From positions 961,476 through 1,025,475 of the forward strand of contig JAIOPC010000014.1 of NCBI GenBank assembly GCA_021414085.1: DNA of 64,000 nt, read 5' to 3'. The position numbers were made by a program, and so were the translations under genes. Shown piece after piece: positions 59,976-64,000 of the stretch; the first letter of the stretch is position 1, and every line of letters starts with the position of its first letter. The stretch comes from Actinomycetes bacterium. Its GTDB lineage: Bacteria > Actinomycetota > Acidimicrobiia > Acidimicrobiales > Ilumatobacteraceae. Under the pieces are notes generated by a model. The model ran no database searches. It was not told the DNA's origin and saw nothing but the letters and a program-made list of their open reading frames with translations.

Positions 59976-60261
59976 ATAGTTCTTCTCAACTTCTTTGGTA
60001 GTCGTCAGATTCCGCAGCGGTGTGTGTCGTTAGGCACATTGCTTGAGGGGCATCCGAATGGGGGGTACGGATTGGGGGAACAGGTAACAGTACTACATCG
60101 GTCAAGTCGGCCGAAGGCACAGAGAACTTGCCACACACCTAACGAACTTGCCCAGTTCCTTAGGGGCCGAAACCTCTCGGCGACCCACGAAAACCCGCCG
60201 TTCTGGTTCCGGTGCGGGCCTGACGGCGACCGCCCGTGGCCGCGACCTAGGCTTGGCGGTC
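59976..60261. other. Intergenic region between sigma factor and nadD
   Basis: 286 bp, the largest gene-free stretch in the window. It holds TAGGCT (60248-60253), 8 bases before the nadD GTG, and two direct copies of GAACTTGCC (60124-60132 and 60144-60152), 20 bp apart. TTGACC occurs on the minus strand near 60101-60106 but no matching -10 at normal spacing is clear. No hairpin terminator or RNA gene seen. Confidence 0.45.
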
Positions 60262-60849
60262 GTGCCCCTGCGAATCGGACTGTTCGGCGGCACATTTGAC
60301 CCTCCGCACGTTGGCCACCTGGTGACCGCGGTCAACGTGCGCCATGCCCTCGAACTCGACCTGGTGATACTGATGGTGGCGAATGTGCCCTGGCAAAAGA
60401 TCGACGATCGACGAATCACAGACGCCGAACATCGCCACGCGATGGTCGCTGCTGCCGTTGCCGACGTGCCTGGCTTGGCCGCCGGTAGACACGAGATCGA
60501 TCACGGCGGCCCGAGCTACACCGCCGATACGCTTGCAACCTTGGCTCAAGACAATCCTGGCGCAACGCTGTTCACCATCGTCGGCGACGACGCCGCTGCT
60601 GGATTCGAGACCTGGGAACGCTATGAGGAAGTCGCCGAACGTTCGACCCTCGTCGTGGTCGATCGTCCGGGCGAGCCCGTCACCTTGCCCGATCAGTTTC
60701 GGTGGGAACGAGTAGAAGTGCCACGCCTCGATGTCAGCAGCACCGATCTCCGCCGTCGTTTCCGCGACGGTCGCCCGGCCGACTTTCTGATCACCGACCC
60801 CGTGCTCGCCGTGATCGAATCCTTCCAGCTCTATCGGAACGCGCAATGA
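60262..60849 (+). CDS. nadD: Nicotinate-nucleotide adenylyltransferase
   Basis: 195 aa. Adenylates nicotinate mononucleotide in NAD synthesis. Signatures GGTFDPPHVGHL (residues 9-20) and SSTDLRRRFRDG near the C-terminus are typical. GTG 60262 is supported by TAGGCT (60248-60253) 8 bases upstream; the longer upstream frame lacks homology. It heads the usual nadD-rsfS group, here with one extra gene between them. Confidence 0.94.
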   Translation: MPLRIGLFGGTFDPPHVGHLVTAVNVRHALELDLVILMVANVPWQKIDDRRITDAEHRHAMVAAAVADVPGLAAGRHEIDHGGPSYTADTLATLAQDNPGATLFTIVGDDAAAGFETWERYEEVAERSTLVVVDRPGEPVTLPDQFRWERVEVPRLDVSSTDLRRRFRDGRPADFLITDPVLAVIESFQLYRNAQ

Positions 60850-62051
60850 CGGCGCTACCCGGTGTGCGTCGCAAACGCACAGCTCTCATTCTGGCAATGA
60901 GCGTGGTTGCCCTCGTTGCGGTGGGCGCGCTTGGTCTCGTCGGCGCGAACGCGCTGCGGCATTACGAGGGCGCCAAGAAGCTCGACAACGCGGAAACGAT
61001 TCCACTTGCGGTGACGAGCGTTGGCATGTTGGCAATCACTGACGACACCGGTCGACTCGCGGGCGTGACGTTGGTCGTCTCGCTGCCCGGCGATCTACCT
61101 GGCGGCTATGTCCTACCGGTTCCTACGTCGGTCGACTCAACGCTGGTGACTGGCGACGAACGCATCGCGCTCACCGCTGTGTTCGCGCAAGAAGGAATTG
61201 ACGGGTTGGCGCTTGCCGTCGAGGGCGCTTTGTCGGTGACGTTGAATTCGTCGCAAGCCGTCACGCCGGCAGAGGCGGAAGCGTTGTTGGCACCGGTTGC
61301 GCCGGTCCAGGCACAACTACCGCTCGAGGTCCGCGACACCGTCGATGGCGCCGCTGTCGTGTTGTTTCCAGCGGGTGCAGCCGAACTCACTGCAGCACAG
61401 GTAGTGCAAGTGCTCACCGCGGAAGTATCTGGCGAGCACGAGAGCGCGCGGCGCGACAACATCAACGCAGTGTGGGCTGGGATCGCAGCGGCAGTCGGAG
61501 CTGGCAAGACGCAGTGGGTCGTCGGCACGCCTGCCGTAACGGTGGCCGACTTGTTGACGCGTGCGTTCGCCGGCACCGTGAGCAGCCAATCGTTCCCCAC
61601 AGTGCCGATTGCCGCCGAGCTGAATCCGGCGGCGCTCGATGTCGAGCAGATCGATCGCGCAGAAGCGGTGATGTGGCTGGCAGCGGTGGCGCCGGGCTCG
61701 ATGTCGGCGCCGGGTCTCGGCCTCACGTATCGCGTCGAAGCGCCACCTGGCTACGTGGAGCAGGTCAAAGCCGCAATCGCCGTGCTGCTTTCGATCGGTG
61801 CCAACGTCAAGTCCGTCGACTTCAACGGGCCGGTCCTGCCAACGTCGCTCGCTCTGCTCAGCACAGAGGACGAAAGCACGGTCGTCACGACCGATCTCGC
61901 GGCCTTCGGCACCGTGGCAGTCAGTGTCAATCCGCTTCCGATTGAAGGAATCGATGTCGTGCTGCGACTGGGCAGCGATTATCTCGATGGTGTTCCGCTG
62001 GCCGTGCCAACAACCACCAGCGCGAGTACCAGCACGACGTTGCTTCCGTGA
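60846..62051 (+). CDS. Membrane-anchored protein, possible LytR_C-like domain
   Basis: 401 aa. One N-terminal TM (about residues 12-33, LILAMSVVALVAVGALGLVGANAL), then an exported, beta/alpha-rich body with Ala/Val-rich sequence and a Thr/Ser-rich tail. The C-terminal section (VEQVKAAIAVLLSIGANVKSV ... GIDVVLRLGSDYL) resembles a diverged LytR_C domain. Actinomycetes often carry an LCP or LytR_C gene between nadD and rsfS, which supports a cell-wall role. Both ends overlap neighbours (ATGA and GTGA). Confidence 0.72.
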   Translation: MTALPGVRRKRTALILAMSVVALVAVGALGLVGANALRHYEGAKKLDNAETIPLAVTSVGMLAITDDTGRLAGVTLVVSLPGDLPGGYVLPVPTSVDSTLVTGDERIALTAVFAQEGIDGLALAVEGALSVTLNSSQAVTPAEAEALLAPVAPVQAQLPLEVRDTVDGAAVVLFPAGAAELTAAQVVQVLTAEVSGEHESARRDNINAVWAGIAAAVGAGKTQWVVGTPAVTVADLLTRAFAGTVSSQSFPTVPIAAELNPAALDVEQIDRAEAVMWLAAVAPGSMSAPGLGLTYRVEAPPGYVEQVKAAIAVLLSIGANVKSVDFNGPVLPTSLALLSTEDESTVVTTDLAAFGTVAVSVNPLPIEGIDVVLRLGSDYLDGVPLAVPTTTSASTSTTLLP

Positions 62052-62407
62052 CAGCCGCTGAAGACGCGTGCGAGCTTGCCAAAGTGGCGGCGCGAGCCGC
62101 TGACGACAAGAAGGCCGAGCACACCGTCATCCTCGCCGTTGGCGACGTGCTGGCGATCACCGACTACTTCGTGATCACCAGCGCCGGCAACCGTCGGTTG
62201 GTGAGGTCGGTCGTCGATGCCGTGGAGGAGGCCGTGCGAACCACGTTCGGTCGTTCGCCGATCAGATCTGAAGGCGTCACCGAACAGCAGTGGGTCTTGC
62301 TCGACTATGGCGATGTTGTCGTGCATGTCTTCGCCGAGGAGATCCGCATGTACTACGAAATCGAACGGCTTTACCGCGACGTCGCGCGGGTGCCCTGGCA
62401 GGACTGA
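62048..62407 (+). CDS. rsfS: Ribosome silencing factor RsfS
   Basis: 119 aa, Iojap/RsfS family. Binds the large ribosomal subunit protein uL14 and blocks subunit joining in starvation. Conserved ITDYFVITSAGNRRLV, WVLLDYGDVVVHVF and YYEIERLY. GTG overlaps the upstream stop (GTGA). Confidence 0.95.
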   Translation: MTAAEDACELAKVAARAADDKKAEHTVILAVGDVLAITDYFVITSAGNRRLVRSVVDAVEEAVRTTFGRSPIRSEGVTEQQWVLLDYGDVVVHVFAEEIRMYYEIERLYRDVARVPWQD

Positions 62408-62438
62408 GCGACCGCATCTCGCTATCCTTGAGTACGAG

Positions 62439-63017
62439 ATGTCACTTGCACTTTCAGGAAAATTCGATACCGGCCAGTTGCCACGCGTTGCTGGCGCTCC
62501 CGTCACCATCACGGTCGCGCGCACAGTGGCCCCCGGATTTGAGGCGCAGTACCTGCAGTGGACGGAGGACGTCGTCGCGACGCTGCGAACAGTGCATGGT
62601 TGTCTCGGTGCGGGCGTGCTGCACCCCGGACCCGATGGCGGCGAGCACCAGATTGTCTTCCGATTCGTCGACGGGCTTTCGCTGCGCGAGTGGGAACGAT
62701 CGAAGCAGCGTGAAGTACTGATGGCGAACGCCGAGAGCTTTGTGCTGTCCGAGCGCGTCCAGCGCACCGTTGGGGTCGATGATTGGTTCGAGCTGCCGAC
62801 CCGTGCGGAGCCGAAGCGCCCGCTGTGGGGCCGCATCCTCACCGACGTCGCATGGGTGTTCCCCGTAGCGGTGGCGAGCAGTCTGCTGATCGGACCACAT
62901 TTGGCGTCCCTGAACCTGGCTGTGCGGGTCGTCATCTCGACGATGGCGATCACCGCCGCAATGCGTGTTGCCATCGGGCCATTCCGCAGTCGCCTGCGGG
63001 CGCGCCGCACGCTGTAA
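62439..63017 (+). CDS. ABM-domain membrane protein
   Basis: 192 aa. Residues about 20-120 form an antibiotic-biosynthesis-monooxygenase-like ferredoxin fold (VTITVARTVAPGFEAQYLQWTEDV, HQIVFRFVDGLSLREWERS); two TM segments follow (about 137-155 and 160-178). Proteins with this layout are common in actinomycetes but their function is unknown. ATG 62439 follows TATCCT (62423-62428) by 10 bases. Confidence 0.8.
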   Translation: MSLALSGKFDTGQLPRVAGAPVTITVARTVAPGFEAQYLQWTEDVVATLRTVHGCLGAGVLHPGPDGGEHQIVFRFVDGLSLREWERSKQREVLMANAESFVLSERVQRTVGVDDWFELPTRAEPKRPLWGRILTDVAWVFPVAVASSLLIGPHLASLNLAVRVVISTMAITAAMRVAIGPFRSRLRARRTL

Positions 63018-63026
63018 CCGAACGCG

Positions 63027-63149
63027 TCAGGACCCCTGAATGCGTTTCTGTTCCTGCCGCGAACTCCACGCGCTGTAGGCCATTCGGCTGAGGGCGAAGA
63101 GGATGATGCCCGGCGGGATGTACCAGAAACCGTTGATGCTCGCAGTCAT
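63027..63149 (-). CDS. Small 40-residue membrane protein
   Basis: Reads MTASINGFWYIPPGIILFAL, then SRMAYSAWSSRQEQKRIQGS and stop. One hydrophobic segment (about residues 8-20) with a positively charged tail on the cytoplasmic side. Too short for routine gene calling. Convergent with the ABM protein gene with 9 bp between stops. Codon use is in keeping with the neighbours, but whether it is translated is not shown. Confidence 0.5.
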   Translation of the reverse strand: MTASINGFWYIPPGIILFALSRMAYSAWSSRQEQKRIQGS

Positions 63150-63267
63150 GTCGAGGATCCTTGCACGAATCCACGTAGGCGATGGCTTTCTGCTGCTGAG
63201 TTCGCACCTAGCGAGCCGGCCGCGTTTCGACCTGGATGGCGGCGCTGGTATCGTCCTGCGTTCGTTC

Positions 63268-63340
63268 GGGGCTGTAGCTCAGTTGGTAGAGCACTTCCAT
63301 GGCATGGAAGGGGTCTGGGGTTCGATTCCCCACAGCTCCA
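63268..63340 (+). tRNA. tRNA-Ala (anticodon GGC)
   Basis: Acceptor stem GGGGCTG (63268-63274) with CAGCTCC (63333-63339; one G-T pair) and discriminator A. D arm GCTCAGTTGGTAGAGC. Anticodon stem CTTCC/GGAAG with loop ATGGCAT, anticodon GGC at 63301-63303. T arm CTGGGGTTCGATTCCCCAC. 73 nt, no encoded CCA. Decodes GCC and GCU. Confidence 0.97.
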
Positions 63341-63346
63341 CGGACG

Positions 63347-63374
63347 AAGGCCCAGGTCATCAGACCTGGGCCTT
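63347..63374 (+). terminator. Rho-independent terminator of tRNA-Ala
   Basis: Perfect 12-bp stem AAGGCCCAGGTC / GACCTGGGCCTT with loop ATCA, followed by TCTCGTT. It begins 6 bases after the tRNA and is the clearest terminator in the window. Confidence 0.88.
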
Positions 63375-63418
63375 TCTCGTTCCCAGCTTGCTGCGCCGAT
63401 CCGGTCGGCCGTGGTCGG

Positions 63419-63444
63419 CGAGTTGAGGCACCGAGTTGAGGCAC
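63419..63444. repeat. Tandem 13-bp duplication upstream of hppA
   Basis: CGAGTTGAGGCAC twice in direct succession (63419-63431 and 63432-63444), about 100 bp before the hppA start. Confidence 0.7.
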
Positions 63445-63544
63445 AGGCAGCGGCGGCGTTATCGTCGCCGGTCAGGTGTGCCGGGAAGTCTGGTCGGCGA
63501 GGCGCTTCGGCGCCGGCCGCACCGACCACCGAAGGAAACACCAC

Positions 63545-64000
63545 ATGGACCTCGTGCCCTACATCGCCGCGCTCTCTGCACTGTGCGGCCTCGGACTCGC
63601 CGCGTACTTCTACCGAGAGGTGACGAAGGAGTCGCCCGGCAACGAGCGGATGGTCGAGCTGATGGAGGCCATCCAGAAGGGCGCCAGAGCCTTCTTGCAC
63701 CGTGAGTACCGGTGGGTGGCCGGATTCGTCGTTGCAGTCGCCGTGCTGATCTTCGCATTGCTCGACTACGGCCGGCCGTGGGGAGCGCTCTCGTACCTGC
63801 TCGGCGCCGGGTTCTCCGCGCTCGCCGGGTTCATCGGCATGGACATCGCCACCAAGGCCAACGCCCGCACTACGCATGCGGCCATCGACGGCGCCCACCG
63901 CGCACTGCCGCTCGCGTTCCGCGGCGGTGCGGTGATGGGCTTCACCGTGGCCGGTCTCGCACTGTTCGGCATCTCCGCCTGCTACCTGGTGTTCGTCGAG
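63545..64000 (+). CDS. hppA: Membrane-bound proton-pumping pyrophosphatase (3' partial)
   Basis: First 152 residues of a V-type H+-pyrophosphatase, cut by the window edge. The first TM (LVPYIAALSALCGLGLAAYFY) is followed by the conserved loop MVELMEAIQKGARAFLHREYRW, then TM segments and the family stretch GMDIATKANARTTHAA; the next part has LPLAFRGGAVMGFTVAGLALFG. The enzyme couples pyrophosphate hydrolysis to proton export. The K+/A-site residue that separates subfamilies lies beyond the edge. GAAGGA precedes ATG 63545. Confidence 0.93.
   Translation, partial: MDLVPYIAALSALCGLGLAAYFYREVTKESPGNERMVELMEAIQKGARAFLHREYRWVAGFVVAVAVLIFALLDYGRPWGALSYLLGAGFSALAGFIGMDIATKANARTTHAAIDGAHRALPLAFRGGAVMGFTVAGLALFGISACYLVFVE

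Noticed and set aside
1..64000. CRISPR array, transposase, phage or restriction-modification genes
   Set aside because: I saw no regularly spaced short repeats and no frame with transposase, integrase, capsid or methyltransferase motifs. Base composition and codon use look even across the window.

Overview
The window reads as one stretch of ordinary chromosome from a high-GC Gram-positive bacterium, most likely an actinomycete of the Acidimicrobiia (Ilumatobacter-like) group. The lineage call is inference. It rests on a mycothiol-dependent formaldehyde dehydrogenase (MscR), a class II DAHP synthase, a KimA-like permease followed by two TrkA proteins and an OB-fold protein (an order I recall from mycobacteria), many luciferase, P450, PIG-L and DUF2510 type genes, GTG starts, and secreted proteins carrying the 'LLDTR ... 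VVLNVTAV ... LLVDVSGYF' repeat. I see no insertion sequence, phage, CRISPR array or rRNA. Coding is dense and no gene-free stretch exceeds 300 bases.

Layout. 1-2.3 kb: the end of an oligopeptide/dipeptide ABC importer (two ATPases), secG and tRNA-Leu(GAG). 2.4-8.4 kb: a duplicated pterin-dehydratase-like/VOC protein, a flavoprotein, a small PH-like protein, an FtsX-type permease and a DinB-like protein. 8.5-17.1 kb: a block of exported or membrane proteins, namely two tandem paralogous metzincin-like proteases with six exactly phased 128-residue repeats, an M28 lipoprotein peptidase, an acyltransferase-3/SGNH O-acyltransferase and a SHOCT protein. 17.1-18.0 kb: a luciferase-like oxidoreductase. 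18.0-24.6 kb: a catabolic island with a NicX-like ring-cleavage dioxygenase, a NicD-like hydrolase and a VOC-bicupin protein on one strand, and an acyl-CoA-dehydrogenase-like flavoprotein, a TetR regulator, MscR and an MBL hydrolase on the other. A perfect 27-bp palindrome lies between the two arms. 24.6-31.4 kb: a stand-alone LigD-type polymerase, an OSBS/NAAAR enolase with its GNAT partner, an isopenicillin-N-synthase-like oxygenase, a TSUP exporter, an ETHE1/GloB-like hydrolase and a ProA-like dehydrogenase. 31.4-36.3 kb: a five-gene minus-strand run of phosphatidylcholine synthase, P1/beta-aminopeptidase-family peptidase, panB, panC and an amine-oxidase-like flavoprotein. 36.3-45.2 kb: a hexapeptide acyltransferase, DoxX, a heterodimeric ABC exporter, a DUF2510 protein, a histidine phosphatase, a P450 and a PIG-L deacetylase. 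45.2-48.8 kb: a potassium-transport operon. 48.8-53.4 kb: a cyclase/ATPase regulator and a thiolase. 53.4-60 kb: an MFS permease, DAHP synthase, two glycosyltransferases and a sigma-70 factor. 60.3-64 kb: nadD, a LytR_C-like protein, rsfS, an ABM-domain protein, tRNA-Ala(GGC) with a strong terminator, and the start of the H+-pyrophosphatase gene.

Two themes run through the whole window. Most gene starts that are not coupled to an upstream gene have a TANNNT hexamer ending 6 to 9 bases before ATG or GTG, which predicts leaderless mRNAs, and I used this to choose starts. Several divergent pairs have back-to-back or overlapping -10 boxes. The best candidates for new biology are the NicX/VOC-bicupin island with its operator, the possible beta-alanine supply built into the panBC run, and the twin proteases with phased repeats.
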